DNA of 64,000 nucleotides from Lumnitzera littorea. Lineage: Eukaryota; Streptophyta; Magnoliopsida; Myrtales; Combretaceae. The DNA lies in the NCBI GenBank assembly GCA_024138015.1, contig JAMXBB010000003.1, positions 11,966,060 to 12,030,059 of the forward strand, given 5' to 3'. Both the position numbers and the translations under genes were made by a program. Below, one piece after another: positions 47,241 to 60,777 of the stretch. Position 1 is the first letter of the stretch. Each line of letters opens with the position of its first letter. The notes under the pieces were generated by a model. The model did no database searches and had not been told where the DNA came from. It saw only the letters and a list, made by a program, of their open reading frames with translations.

Positions 47241-50200
47241 ATATCATCAATCGCAAAGAATTGTCATATAACGAAGAGGTGGAGTTATAATAGTCCCGTC
47301 GTGTAAATAATCCTATGATAGAAACCTGCCTTGTAGCTACTATCATAGACATAATCTACACTAAACATACTAAACTCAATTGCTTTGAAATATCTAATTT
47401 GGTACCTATCTGATATAAAACTTAGGGTGTAACCTTTTAAAATAGCTATTAAAACAAACTTGTAGTTTTTTTTTTCCCTAAAGCATGATTTCCATAAGAG
47501 AACTGTAGTACATAACTTTGGATCCCAAAAACATTTACATGATTGTTTTCACATGAAATGATGATATTTCCTAAAAGAGTATTTGTAAAAGTCCATAGGT
47601 TCATATTACTCAATATACAAACCGGTAATAAAAAACTATTAGGCTACTCGAGGAGTCTTGAGTGGTTTTCTTAAAAAGTTAGAAAAGTTGATAACAAAAA
47701 AATGAATCCAACTTATACTTCTTGATCTTCATTGCTTAACCGATTCACTAAAGTCTAGAATAAGGTGATGTACGTATAAATCCACTATAAGGGAGTGAAC
47801 AACAACTTGCTTAGTAAATAGATCGGAGATAGAAGTATACATTCAATACAAAACAACTAGTGTTTTTAATCAAGTTAGTTAGATGCAGTGCATATATAAG
47901 TAAGTACGATTGCATAATGTTATCTGGTTCATCATGAGATTAAGGAAATTGCGCTCTTTTTAATCCTGATTAAGGAGTTTGACATCACACTTGATATCAC
48001 ACTCATGAATTGAAACCAAACTAGAGTTTGCACAATGGAGAATACCCTTCGCTTAAGACTATTTTCAAACATGGTCCCTAATTTTGCTGCGACTACCTCT
48101 CTTGTTACTAAGTTTGATTAAGGATAGGGAAAGGACAATTTCAGCTATTTTCATTCAAGGGTTCGCGTTTGGCTTAAGAATCCTAATCATATCTCTTAGT
48201 GGACTACATTACATGTTAAGTTAGAGATTAAGTCGAGTTTAAGTTAAGTTATTTTTAAGGTGGTTAACCAATTTCAAACAGTCTAATCAAAGGAGCAATA
48301 ATAAAACAAACAATACATGATTTTAGCATTCCATAGTTGTAAAACAATATTCAACCCTCAACCATGAATGGCCTTATAACCAATCATGCACATATGGTAC
48401 ACACGCAAAGTTAACTAACTTATAATCACAAACAAATACATAATAAGACCTTTAAGTATTTTAAAATAATACTTCAAAATGTAGTGAAGCATTGATCCCA
48501 CTTATCTTAACACTTGATGCTCAATGCTCGACACTCGTTACTCTTATGTGTCAATCTCGTCTACATTAATCTATCCTTAAATTTTCAATACAATTACTTT
48601 ACTTTTTTACTAAATATAAGTTATATGAGTTCATTTTAATGATTTAAGTGCAAGTGTGATTTGATTTAAGTGTAGGTGTGATTTGATTTAAGCAAGTTTA
48701 TTAAGCAGTTTATTAAGCAATTGACTAAATATTAACTTACTATTAAAGTCTTTGAACAAAATTCTGAATGTATGTTTAATACCAAGCTTTTCTCTAGGAT
48801 CCCTTTGAAAAAGCATTTGACATAAGTCTTCCCCAACGAGTAACCCTCTGACCAAGTCTTAGAAGTTGTTATAGTTGGGTTTCTTTCACCAACCTACCTT
48901 TTGAATAAGTCTCCAATGTTATTATGGTTAGGTTTCTTTTACCAACCAATTCTTTTAACAAGTCTCTAACTTTAGGATTAAGTCTCTCTTTCTATTTTAA
49001 CTCTCTAATGAACCCTTTGCTAAGGTCTAAAATTGTATTTTTACATTAAATTATTTATTTATTCACATCACTTCCAACTCAAGCCTCAATATAACATTGC
49101 AATTCAACCCCTCATTAATCTTATTACACACTAATACCTTAGCTCCTTCACTCCTGTATACTTTGTTTTAAGTACTTTAGGTCCAAAACTACTTATCCAA
49201 CATCTATTGTATTGCCAATTATTCTTTATACTCATAATGATACTAGAAGTTCACTTGTTGCATACACTCATAGTCTTTGACCTATCTTTTGACCAACTTT
49301 AGGTTATATATTTCAATTCGGCAAACCTTTTGATCTATCATCTACCTCCCCTATTTTACCTTTATAACCCATAAAGTTACTTTATCACAACACCAAATCT
49401 ACCATCCACTTATTCAACTAGAGCATATCATCACTCAAAACCCTTTCTCAATACTCACATAAGTAATATAAATAGCAAAACATACTATTTGAATAAAAAG
49501 ACATATAATTATAGTGAAAAACATGTAATTTGGCTCTTTTAATTCTCATATCCAACTTGTTAGTGGGTTTTTCTTTAGAATATAAAATCATTCCACTCTG
49601 AATATAAATTGTCATTTCTTTAGTTTATACCAAAATTACTCTAAGTTCATTAAATAAATTATCAAGAAAAATACTTTTTAGCTACTATTTTACCAAAAAC
49701 CAAAATTTATCGGAAACCTAACTTCATAATTTTGAAAAACTAATTATATAGTATGAAATTGTAACCTTTAAGGAACTTGCATACAAAAATTTAGGTTGAA
49801 ACTATATCATTTTGGCTTTTGAAAATACAATTAAAAATTAGTTGACGAGATATTTTTCTTAAGGAACACATATGTGCACTTAAGATTAGGAAAATTTGGA
49901 TTGATATTTGAATTTTACATGAAAAATTACTCAAAAAAAGTAAGTTTCATAATTTTTGAAAATCATTTACTATTTTTAGTCAAATTTTGATCAAAATGAG
50001 ACAAAGTGATTACTTACTGGAAACCACTACTTTGACTACCATTAGCCATCGCAAATTTATCTAACCACTAAAACGCCATCTCTACTATTGTCATATGATG
50101 TCGATTTGCTCATAGGCACTCTTAAGCTATTGCTTGTTGATTTTGTTGGGTTTGCACAATTACACTTAAATTTTTGTAAATTTCCCTTGCCAACTTCTTT

Positions 50201-51909
50201 TCACCTCTAGAATTTTTCCCTAGATTCATAGGATCCTAATGCAACTTGTAGAGAGCTCTTTTGATTTTTCTTAAGTTTTTGCATGTGAGGATGGTCTTTT
50301 TCTCTCTATTTAGGGTTTAGATACCACTTCAAATCCAACTTAGTTAAGTTGTCTAGGCCATAATCTTCTACCAATATCTGTCTACAATCATGCATGGCCC
50401 TTTCCCATACAGTTCTTCTAATCTTGGGATTTTTTCTTTTATAATTTTTTACTATTTTATATAAATAAATTTTAGTTAATTTTACATAATTTTGGATATT
50501 TTCGGCAATTAGGGTATATATTTATATATAATAATTATATCTAAAGTACATAAACTACTTTTACACATTATTTTGTGTCATTATAAAATGTTATAGTTTA
50601 AGTAATTTATCTCTATGTTTTAATAAATTTCCAATACCTAAATCGTATGTTTTTGGTATATATAATATAATATAGTAAAATTAGCTATTTTTGTTATAAT
50701 ATTATTATTTTATTATATTTTCACATTTAAAACCCATGGGGTATCCTTCTCTAATTCCTATAACCTACTCATAAGATATTTCAATTGGGCCACCTTGGCA
50801 GATGCCTTAAATTGACTGCTTTGAACTGAATCGTAAAAGTATGGACCTTACATTTCTACGTCCCTTTAAAAAGCTTTTACTTGAATACTTTGATTATTAA
50901 AATTGTTTGACATAGTCTTATTATATTCCAATATCATCAACCTTTATCACTTAAAGTAAGGGTGTTAACTTCCCTAATCTCTACATCATCCAAGGGCACC
51001 GCTTTCTACTTCTCTACCTTTGGTTCCCAAGTCAATTGTGCTTGGGGCCACTTCCCTATTGAACTTTCACATTCTCCATATTATGATTTCTTAGTTTCTA
51101 AACTCGATTATTCGTTCTTTTGATAGGTCACTCCTTTTACTGTATAATCTTAATGAAGACCTATTGACCTTAGCTTTACAACTTTAATCAAGTTCTTCTC
51201 TAAATCTCCATTCACTATCTAGAGTTATAGGTTCTCTACATCGTGAGCACATACATTAGTAAAGTTGAGTTTGGCAAATCTTGATCTTTTAATGAACTTG
51301 TACTCGAATGAGATAAGAATGACTCGATGAACGAATTTGATTTGGTTTGATTTAACTAGAATTGACACAACTCTATGATTTCAAGACACACAAGGAGACT
51401 AACCAGTTATTGGTTTTATAGTTAACATGACATGATTGAATCAACTCAAAGATAGAAGACTCAACATAGAAGATGTAAGGATTATCACATATAGGGAATT
51501 TGATAAGAGAGACATGAGAACTACATATTTGCCATCCTCTTCTCACTTGCTTGTATGTATAAGAAATGCATATGGAGAATACCTTTTTCAAATAATTTGA
51601 TTTTACCTCGAAGTAATATTTGTATGCTTTTCCTCCTTCTAACTGTAGTTAACGTAAAGTGTATAACCTCGCTATTTATTTCATACCCTATTCATGCTAT
51701 ATGGGGGTGATTGCTCTTTTACTTCTTCTTGTTACTTCATTTACCCTAAACAATCCTTACACACATTTTCATAGTAACATTCTTCACTATTAACTAGTTT
51801 CTATATCTTTGAAAATGGCTGGATTAATCTTTTCTTGATCTTAGCCTTTACATGTGCTAGAATCTCTAACTCATTTCTTTTGATATATAGCTCCTATAAT
51901 TTCCTTAGG
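47241..51909. other. AT-rich spacer, no gene recognised
   Basis: No coding family in any frame. The stretch 48600-50750 is pyrimidine-rich on the plus strand and has the look of degenerate LTR sequence. Near 50735-50755 a minus-strand purine tract (AGAGAAGGATACCCCA) followed by TGGGTTTT could be a polypurine tract-LTR junction, but I found no partner LTR. The open frame 51373-51591 (-) is unrecognised. Confidence 0.45.
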
Positions 51910-51914
51910 GTTTC
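51910..51914. repeat. Target site duplication, left copy (GTTTC)
   Basis: GTTTC before the TGATAGG start of Gypsy-1; exact match at 55897-55901. Confidence 0.9.
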
Positions 51915-52841
51915 TGATAGGAATCAGCCTGCAACTGTCCCTAAGTTGAGATCGAACAATTTGTGTTGAGGCCTAACGGTTGCCAAATGGCTGAGAGGGA
52001 GAAAGGCAAACACTTGGCATCAGGCCTACCATATGTCGAGAAGCCGAGAAAGTACATTGCCGAGAGTTGAAGGCCTAAGATGCACTTGGTACAACATAGA
52101 GAGATTGGTGCCGACTAATCCTAAGACTCGACAATTATGGGCCAACCTTTCGAGTGTCTTAGCCAAGCATTGTGAGACTTCAGGGACTCTAACCTCGGAC
52201 TTAGACATCTAACTGCCGACAGTATCTAGTTTGGATCTTGTTCCTTCTTGGACAGGCCGAATAACTGCATGCCGACTTTTTCTATTAAACGCATAGTTTT
52301 GTATTTTTGTGAATATTTTCCTTATTTTAACTATGGGCTCACTCTTTAGGGTTTAAGGCCTTATACATTATTTATATTTTTTCCATTAGGGCTTTAAGAC
52401 TTGCTATAAATAGCAACATTTGTAATTAGTAAAGGGAGATAGACAATAATAGACAGTAAGAATATACCCACACTTATGACTTTCCTTTTTTCAGTAAGGT
52501 TATACTTAAGCTCTTAGAGTTGCACTTGCTAGACTATTGAGTGTTGATTAACTCTTTAATCCTTTTTATGTTCTTATCAATCTTGTTCTTAGGATTGTGG
52601 TGAACCCTTTATTTGATCGAGTTAGTGATTGCATTTAACCTCTCATTTGAAACCCGAGTGGCATTTAGTGTTCGTGAGTTGTATCAAACCCTATTTCTAG
52701 CTCAACCCCCCAAAGTGTTTATGTCTTGGTGCGTGATATCCATTCACATTTACCGTAAAAAACCTTTCATTTTACTTCCTGTTCTTTATACCCACTGGAA
52801 CCCTGAATACCTGTTATGGTTTTCGACCTGTTGCCGTATCA
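51915..52841 (+). repeat. Gypsy-1 5' LTR
   Basis: Alignable along its length with 54971-55896. A TATAAATA box at 52405-52412, conserved in the other LTR, probably marks the U3-R border. The open frames 52026-52208 (-) and 52613-52903 (+) lie inside and are not genes. Confidence 0.93.
52405..52412 (+). promoter_or_regulatory. TATA box in Gypsy-1 5' LTR
   Basis: TATAAATA within TTGCTATAAATAGCAA, itself a short palindrome; conserved at 55460-55467 in the 3' LTR. Confidence 0.6.
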
Positions 52842-52844
52842 TTT

Positions 52845-52856
52845 TGGTATTAGAGC
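52845..52856 (+). other. Gypsy-1 primer binding site
   Basis: TGGTATTAGAGC three bases after the LTR end; one change from the Met-tRNA complement. Confidence 0.9.
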
Positions 52857-53143
52857 TTTGGGGAGACACGCATGTTACAGTTCTTCAAAGATTGTTTTGT
52901 TAATTGAACATTTGTTAGTTGTCATTCTATAGTGTAGTATGTTTGTATTTTTAGTAGTCGTAGTGTTGTGTTGTTGAGTCAAGTGACAATAATTTTAGTA
53001 GTTGGTTCTAGTTGTTTTTGAAGTATTTAATAGTCGTGGGTAGTTACAAAAGTCGATTAGTAGTCATTTCTAGGTCATTGAGTTGTGTTTTGTCATAAAT
53101 TGTGTTTGCTCAATTTTCTTTGAAAATAATTGTCCGAACAAAA

Positions 53144-54840
53144 ATGTCTGAAGATAGTGTCAATAATAGTGGTCATAGCCCTTGCAGAAGCTTGAGGATA
53201 CACGTTGATAACTTGGAATATTAGCTTCAAAATCTCATTGACTTTATTTAGGAGCTTATTAGTTTAGTTAGGGGCCATAGACGTGTTGACCAAGGTGAAA
53301 GAAGATAACGAACATCCACCAATAAAAGTAGCTCTAATGAGCATGATAATTTTGAGTGACAACTGAAAAGAAGAGAAAATCAACTTATGTTAAGAAGAAG
53401 CAATGATAGGAGTGTTGACTTTAAGGCAAATTAAGGAGCCCGAAGAAGAGAGCTGAGGCTAAGAAGAAATATGGCCGAGCAGAGCTTCAACATAAGTGGT
53501 TGATCCGAGGTGAATCAATTAGCAAGGAATGCAAGGGATTAACCCTGAGCATATAGTCAAGGACTTGACAGCATCAAGCTTAAACTACCGACCTTCAATA
53601 GGAGTAGTCGACCTGAAGAATTTCTTAACTGGGTTCCTCAAGTAGAGAAGTTATTTAAATGCTATGAGTGTGATGATAGAACTAAAGTCAAGCTAGCCTC
53701 ATTAGCCCTTGTTGAATATGCAAGTCTTTGGTAGGATAAATTGGTTGCCAAGTGAGATGTTAAAGGAGAGGAGCCGATCGGAACTTAGAGGCTTATGAAG
53801 AGGTTGATGAGTCAGCGCTTTGTGCCAACCAACTTCAAGCAAGAGATGCTCCATGCTTTGCAGCACTTAAGATAGGTTTGAAATACTGTTTAGGAGTACT
53901 TGTAAGAGTTTGAGACCATAATGACGAGATGTGAGATTGCTGAGCCCCAAGATCGTGCTATTGCTAGGTTCCTGAGTGTTCTCTGAGATGACATTGTTGA
54001 TGTAGTTGAATTGTAGCCATTTAACTCATTAAATGAGCTGATCAATTTAACATTAAGGGTGGAGAGATAGAGGAGAAGAAGGCATCAAAGGCCGACTAAA
54101 CAACCTCAACAAGTCAACCTTGAACCCGAGAAGTATGTTGAGAGAAGGTCAAAGAAGAAGATAGAGAGAGGTGAGTCTAGCTAACCTGATTAGGCTGAGA
54201 TGAAGAAGCTAGAGAAAGAAAAAGCATTTGACAACAAGGCTCGAGAAGTAAAGTGCTTCAAATACTTAGGCTACAGACATATTACGTCTTAATGTTCGAA
54301 TAAGAGGGTCATGGTCCTGAAAGGCGAAGGACTTGATGCTCAAATAGAGAGTCGGAGCGACTAGAGTTTAGGAGACGAGTTGATAGAAGAGGATGTCTAT
54401 GTTGAGAATCTGGATGAACTCGTAGCCATGACTAGTCGACAATCCCACCTGAAGGTAGATCCTAAACAAAAGGAAAATTTATTTCATATTCGATGTTTAG
54501 TGAATGGGAAGACCTGTTCCCTAGTTGGATGGAGGAAGTTGCATTAATGTCACTTTTGTTGAGCTAGTAGAGAAGATGAAGTTGCTAACCTACCCACATC
54601 CCTGACCTTATGGATTGAAGTGGTTTAATGATAAGGGTATGGTCCATGTGCACAAAATAGCTTGGATAACATTCACAGCAGGATAGTATGAGGACGAGAT
54701 TGACTTCGATGTGGTCTTTATGAATGCTGCAAATTTACTTTTTGGTTGACCTTAGGAGTATGACCCAAAAGTGATCCATGATGGCTTCCTTAACAATTAC
54801 ACAATTTGGAAGGATGAAAAAAGCTATTGATTAACCCCCA
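53144..54840 (+). pseudogene. Gypsy-1 gag and protease (decayed)
   Basis: ATG at 53144 opens MSEDSVNNSGHS. The Retrotrans_gag domain is readable at 53570-54060 (LKLPTFNRSSRPEEFLNWV, VKLASLALVEYASLW followed by a stop in place of Trp, QRFVPTNFKQEM, IARFLSVL). The zinc knuckle at about 54254-54300 has Tyr for its second Cys. In the protease a one-base insertion just before the active site shifts the frame; beyond it the box reads DGGSCINV (usual DSGSC), then KVIHDGFLNNYTIWKD. Gag would build the particle and protease would cut it. At least ten stops or shifts make it non-functional. Confidence 0.88.
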
Positions 54841-54899
54841 TGAGTGTTGAGGAAATCTAGAGACATTCAGTACCCATGGTAAAGAAAAAGGGGAAGAGA

Positions 54900-54970
54900 A
54901 GTTTCTTTGGAATTCAGACCCATGCTCTTTGTCTAAAGTCGAGGACAACTTTCTTTCAACCCTGTGGCAA
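54900..54970 (+). other. Deletion junction and integrase tail in Gypsy-1
   Basis: After the protease C-terminal region (PMSVEEI) the frame goes, within about 60 codons, to SRTTFFQPCGND, a motif that sits after integrase in plant Gypsy elements. The polymerase block has been removed between roughly 54850 and 54935. The polypurine tract next to the LTR is weak or lost. Confidence 0.7.
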
Positions 54971-55896
54971 TGATAGGAATTAGCTTGTGACTATCTTGAA
55001 GCCAAAGCCGAACAATTTGTGCCGAGGCTTAGTGATTGCCAGATGGTCGAGAAGTAGAAAGGCAAACATTCAGCATTAGGCTTATCGTTTGCTGAGAAGC
55101 CGAGAGAGCACATTGCTGAGAGTTGAAGGCCCAAGATTCACTTAGCATGGCACAGAAAGACTAGTACCGACTAATCTTAGGACTTGACAATTATGGGTTG
55201 ACCTTTCGAGTATTTTGGCTAAGCATTGTGAGACTTCAAGGACTCTAACCTTGGACCTGGACATCCAATTGCTGACCCTGTCTAGTTTGGATCTTGCTCC
55301 TTCTTGGATAGGCCAAATAACCGCATGCCGACTTTATCTATTAAATGCATAGTTTTGTATTTTTTGAATATTTTCCTTATTTTAATTATGGGCCCATTCT
55401 TTAGGGTTTAAGGCCTTATACATTATTTATATTTTTGCCACTAGGGCTTTAAGACTTGCTATAAATAGCAATATTTGTAATTAGTAGAGGGAGATAGACA
55501 ATTACAGACAGTGAAGAATATACCTACACTTGGAACTTTCCTCTTTCGAGTAAGGTTATACTTGAGCTCTTAGAGTTGCACTTGCTAGACTATTAAGTGT
55601 TGATTAACTCTTTAATCCTCCTTATGTTCTTTTCAATCTTGTTCTTAAGCTTGTGGTGAACTCTTTATTTAAGAGAGTTAGTGATTACATTTAACCTCTC
55701 ATTTGAAACCCGAGTGATATTTAGTGTTCATGAGTTGTATTGAACCCTATTTTGAGCTCAACCCCCAATTGTGTTTATGTCTTGGTGCGTGATATCTATT
55801 TACATTCACCGTCAAAACCTCTCATTTTACTTCTTGTTCTTCATACCTACTTGAACCCTGAATACCCATTTTGGTTTTTGACTCGCTGCCGTATTA
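54971..55896 (+). repeat. Gypsy-1 3' LTR
   Basis: Starts TGATAGGAATTAG, ends GCCGTATTA, and is followed by the GTTTC duplication. It carries the same TATAAATA (55460-55467) as the 5' LTR. Confidence 0.93.
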
Positions 55897-55901
55897 GTTT
55901 C

Positions 55902-58900
55902 CTTTTAGTATTTGCCTAGGTTCATTAAGTCCCTTGGTACTTCTTCAATTATATCCTTCTTTAATAGGTAGTTACTTTTGCCCTTGTTGCTCTTTCCAAT
56001 ATCTTATTCATTCTTCCTAAATAGACTTAATCCATGCCCTTAGCTATGTTTTAATCTCTTTTCTACTCTTACTTTTAACTATTAGAGCCATCTAATCACC
56101 TTAACTTTGCAGTCTAACACACTTTCATTCCTTGTCTTTTGTTATGTTATGATATACGTAAGCCCTATGGTGAGGAACCAACAACTTTCTTAATTTATAA
56201 CACCTTCTATCTACTTACCCACATAAGTTTACACCTTAACTTCAAACAAGAGGGATACTATCTTTCATATTTGTTATTAATCCTTGTTCACCATTATTAG
56301 TCCCACCTTCATTCTTTGAATTATCTTGGAAACACTCTTTTTAAACTCCTCTCGATGTTTATCAGATCATTAACCAATCAAGATTCCCTTGTCTTTAAGT
56401 CTTGTTAGAGTTTAGCTCCTATTTTTTTTACTAAAATGTTTGGTATGTCTCCTTCTAGAGCTCAAAGATTCTAAATGCCTCTAATTTAGTGACATTGAAG
56501 CTAACTGGTCTTTAGTTAAAGTAGGCTTTCTTATCTCACTTTTTAAGTATCAATTTGTCTTGGTGAATTTAGAAAGTTTAATAATCTCTAGGAATCAAGT
56601 CTTTCTAAGTGCAACTTCTTATTCTCCCTAACTTATAACATTCTCATCAGCTAAAAGATGATGCTTCTTGGTGCTAGACCATAGTACTCATATTAGTTAT
56701 CATCTCCAAATTGTGCTAGGCCTATCATATTTAGGAGAGGTAGGGCCAATGGTAGGTTAGCTCTTGGTGAGTCTTGTGGTATAAAAGAATTTAAAGGTGG
56801 GTTTACATTTTCTAGTTGTTCCTTTAGGTGTCTATTCACATCGTTAGCCATACATCTAAACTTCACCAATAACTGTTAACTCTACTCTAACAATCATGCC
56901 TAACTTATGAGTTAGCGTGGAATTTAAGTTTGTGAACTACTCTCTAAATGATTACTTCCTGTTGATCTAATGTCATATAGTTTCTAACAATAAATCTTCC
57001 ATTGACATTTTAGTATCCACAAATCATTTATATCAAATGCAACTTTTGTACCCATAATGGTAAGGAAGTATTTCTTATAATATCTAAGTCTCTTTTCATT
57101 AGAATATGATAACGGATCAACATCTATGATTCTCATATCACCAATATTTGTTCCTATAATATAACATCATCTATAATCTCATGGCATTGAAATATATCAT
57201 AACCAGGAGGGGGTTTGAGTAGTGGTAGTACCGCTATGTAATACGGGAAGAGAGATTAAGCACCATCCTTGATTAGGGGCCTTTAGCACACTACACGAGG
57301 CATTTTGCAACTTCAACTTCCTCCTAGTAGCTAGAAGCAAGTAATAATCGAGTACATAATATAAAATCATGTCATCTATTTAAAACTAACACAAACTTAA
57401 ATAGGAGAGAGGGTATAAGGTTTTCCCCTAATAAAAGTCATACAGAACTAGAATAAGTCATTACTAGTAGTCTATGCTACTTAATATACTATGGATACTT
57501 AAATGGTAATAGAGAGTTCAAATATAAGTAAAGTGTTCTCTCAAGCTCTCAATTTCTTTACACTGATCAACCCTATGTTGGTGCAACTAACCTTAGGCAT
57601 CCCGCGGCCCAGTTCTAACCAAAGACCTTGTCGCTGCAACAACAAACTATAGAGGGGTAAACTCAATTGCTTAGCGAGTAACATTCCTACCTTAATATCA
57701 AACAAGTTATTAACCAAATGTATGAATACATGAACAAGCATATGCAATGCAATAGTATGTATAGTTGGCCAGTAATTGTACACAATACCGTTTTTATGCC
57801 TATCGTTGCTTAGGTTGGGAAGCATTTAGGCATGTTAAGACCTAAGTATCTACATACAATATGAAGTCTCCTAACAATATCATCACCCTTAGTAGTAGAC
57901 ATAGTACAGTATTAAGCAAAAGGCAGCACTCTCTAGAGTTAAGTAATTCCCAAAGGTCAAGGTAAGAATATGTCATACAAAATATGTTGTACAATAATAA
58001 TCACAATACATAATATCAATATGGATCCATCTAAGCATGATCTCTTGTTTTACTGCATGGTGCTGACAGTCTTTAATTTACGTTATAAGATGCAGTGCAT
58101 GTCTAGTTTAATTAAAGGTAAAATATTTATTAACTCAGATTCATGGGTGCCCAAACAAATATATTCAGACACTTCAATATCCTAAATTCTAATGTAGTAA
58201 GGATAGATGTTTGGAATATCTTAGAATATTTTGCGAGTAGAATTCAACCATAGCAAACACATACAATATCCCATATTCCCCAACATGCAACAAATTCAAT
58301 TATCAGATATATTTAGATAGTACACTAGCTACAAGCACATAACAAAGTAAAACAGGAGGCAGTATACTCACTCAGCCATAACACTTAGCAGTCCCAATAG
58401 TCTTCGACTTCGTCCAACTCAGAATCTCGTCACTTGAAGAATACATTTAAAGTCTATAAGTATTCTATTTGCGCTAACTACCTTGGCTTTATTGCTTAAT
58501 AACCCTATTTTAGTTGTTTTCGTAATTTGGACATAGTTTCTTCATTTTAACTCCGTTTTTTGTGATCTTATAGTCATTTTCATTGTTTTCAAGTGTTCTT
58601 TCATTTGGTGAGGTCATTTTTTGGTTAGTAAGTTCTCATTTTAGGCCTCACAAGGTCGTGGGTGCAAATGGTAAGTTAGGTTACTTTAGGATTTGGGGCC
58701 TTAGGCTTGGTTTTTGATCTTAGGCCTTATACTTAATAATTTAGGCTTATTTTTTAGTCTTTTAATTGGACTTTTTCTGCTCAACACCTTTAACTTTTAG
58801 TGTGGGCCTTGATGATACTCTTATGAGCCCAAATAGGCTCTTTTTTTAAGTTTAAGGCTCCAAATCATTAAGTGGCCTATGTTAGGGGTATTAGATGGGC

Positions 58901-59736
58901 CTTTGGGTTTAGTAGACCTTTTAAATAACTGATTTTAAGCCTTTCAACCTAAGGTTTATATCTGGTCACTTATCTAAATGGGCTTTAAACTTAGTCCTTT
59001 TGAGCTTGAATTACATTTTAGGGCCTTAGACCTAAACCCACTTGTCTTTTTAGGCTTAAGCCCAACATTGGCCTTAAGTTTGTCTCACTTTCTTTAGGTT
59101 TATAGATTTAGTCATTAAAGTTAAGGTGATAATTAACATCATTTTTAAGTCTCTAATCACTAACTAAACTAATTTAGGGCCTTATTTATACATTAGTCTA
59201 CTTAACTTGGTTAATTTAGTCTGTAAAATTTGGAGTCCTCTTGGAAGTGGCGGCCTTCAATTGTCCTTAGGGCTACTCTTTCCATTTTCATGTAACGCTT
59301 GTTTTTAAGGTGATTTCCCTTAAGTAATCTATGTTTTTACTCATTTATAACTATAATCATAACATAATAGTGTGTAGATAAGTGGAGTAGAACTAAGGAA
59401 GTGGCAGCATGCAAATGTAAAAGGGGGTTTATTACATCATTTAGTGATTTAGTCCTTAAACTAGCATTATACTACACTTCTTACCTTACTAGGATTAGAA
59501 CGTCCATTAAGGTACCTTTTTCCTATCACAATCATACTTGTTTTTCATGAAAACACTCTAAAATATCTAAAGCATGGCTGTAAAATAACTAGGAGTACTT
59601 AAGATATAACTTACTAGCATTAACCCTAAAGGAAAACAATGATAAGTTGGGCCCATTCACTTATTAGAGCTAGGAATGTTGTCTTCTTTTCTCTAAGGGT
59701 GGCTACCAATTGGGATATGGTGGTGGAGAGATTAGT
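55902..59736. other. AT-rich spacer, no gene recognised
   Basis: 55902-57200 continues the pyrimidine-rich sequence found left of Gypsy-1, as expected if Gypsy-1 split it. 57200-59700 has LTR-like composition (clusters of TTAGGCTTAAGCCC-type words at 58690-59100) but no partner repeat in view. The 94-codon frame 57541-57825 (-) and the 71-codon frame 57970-58185 (+) match nothing that I recognise. Confidence 0.45.
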
Positions 59737-60596
59737 TGATGGGAATTAGGCTATTAGACCATTAACTCGTAGCTGAGCTCGACGACTAAAGGGATTGGCA
59801 AGATGAATCCTCTTACTTTAGTCGACTCCTGTTGAGGTCGAGTATCTCTTTGTTGACTTATTCTGTATGCTGAACCGAATGACTACCTATTTCTCGTAGA
59901 TAGTGTACTGAGAAGCAGAAGGTTAAGACAATAGCCAATCCTCATTCTCACTTATGCATGGCTAATCACTTACTCGGCATCACCTTTACTGAGATGTTAG
60001 GAGAGAGACTCCAGACTGACTAAGCCACCCTTACTTGAGCAAGCAAGCTGACCATACTTTTTTGTTCGCATCTTCCAATGGCATCACTAATACGGCATTG
60101 CCATGTATAGAATTTGTTACACCAATGATTGTTTTCCTTGAATATTAATTTTTACCCTTTTTTATCTTATACATTACTTCCTTGAGAAATGTCCTTTTAT
60201 TTTTTACCTTTTAGGTAAGTTACCCTAAGTTATGGGTATAAATACCCTTGTATTTGTAGCTGTAAAGGAGCAGACTGGAACATTAATACATTGGACATTT
60301 ATCTCTTGTAAACACTATTCTGTTTACATTTATCTCACTCTTATCCTAACCCTTAAGCAAGGCTAGGTAGTGAGTAATTTCACTAGACCATTTTGTACAT
60401 CATATCGAGTTGTGCCATGAGTTCTCGGAAGTTCCATTAGTACGTCATATCCATGGGAGTTGTTTGTAGGTTTTGGCTTACTTCTCATTCGCATTTGTTC
60501 TTTTGTACATTCCTCATCACTTCCTTTTCGAGCTTTCGGCAAGCTTAGACCTACTTAGTGACCAACCTTGTGTACTCTTGGTTACGATTTGCAACA
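59737..60596 (+). repeat. Gypsy-2 5' LTR (probable)
   Basis: Its end (GCAACA, 60596) is fixed by the primer binding site that follows. The start at TGATGGGAATTAGGC (59737) is inferred from its likeness to the Gypsy-1 LTR start TGATAGGAATTAGC. A TATAAATA at 60237-60244 sits in the palindrome GGGTATAAATACCC. No 3' LTR lies within the window, so the borders are less certain than for Gypsy-1. The open frames 60473-60790 (+) and 60517-60729 (-) span the LTR end and are chance. Confidence 0.65.
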
Positions 60597-60599
60597 TCT

Positions 60600-60611
60600 T
60601 AGTATCAGAGC
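60600..60611 (+). other. Gypsy-2 primer binding site
   Basis: TAGTATCAGAGC, one change from TGGTATCAGAGC, four bases after the LTR end. Confidence 0.8.
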
Positions 60612-60777
60612 GGAGGTTTTTGTTTGAGTTATGGTTTGTGTTTGAAGTTTTGTTTATACTCTGTTCTTGTGTATGTAAAACAGAGCAAGTTACTATGTTT
60701 GTTCCATTGCTGTGCCTGTTAGCTGTCACTTTTTTTGGTTTATGGAAGTGTTTGCTATATCACTTACTTGAAGAAGT

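Larger units (their letters stand above)
51915..55896 (+). mobile_element. Gypsy LTR retrotransposon 1, gag-protease only
   Basis: LTRs 51915-52841 and 54971-55896 (about 927 bp, starting TGATAGGAAT) are flanked by a perfect GTTTC duplication. The primer binding site is 52845-52856. The 2.1-kb interior holds gag (from 53144), a zinc knuckle (about 54254-54300) and protease (about 54480-54840). It then ends directly in SRTTFFQPCGND, the typical tail after integrase, next to the 3' LTR. RT, RNase H and integrase (normally about 3 kb) are missing, so this is a deletion derivative. Confidence 0.95.

Noticed and set aside
50735..50755. Polypurine tract and LTR start of another minus-strand element
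   Set aside because: The purine tract is suggestive but I found no partner LTR, primer site or target duplication.
57541..57825. 94-codon minus-strand frame as a gene
   Set aside because: No domain recognised and the surroundings look like decayed LTR sequence.
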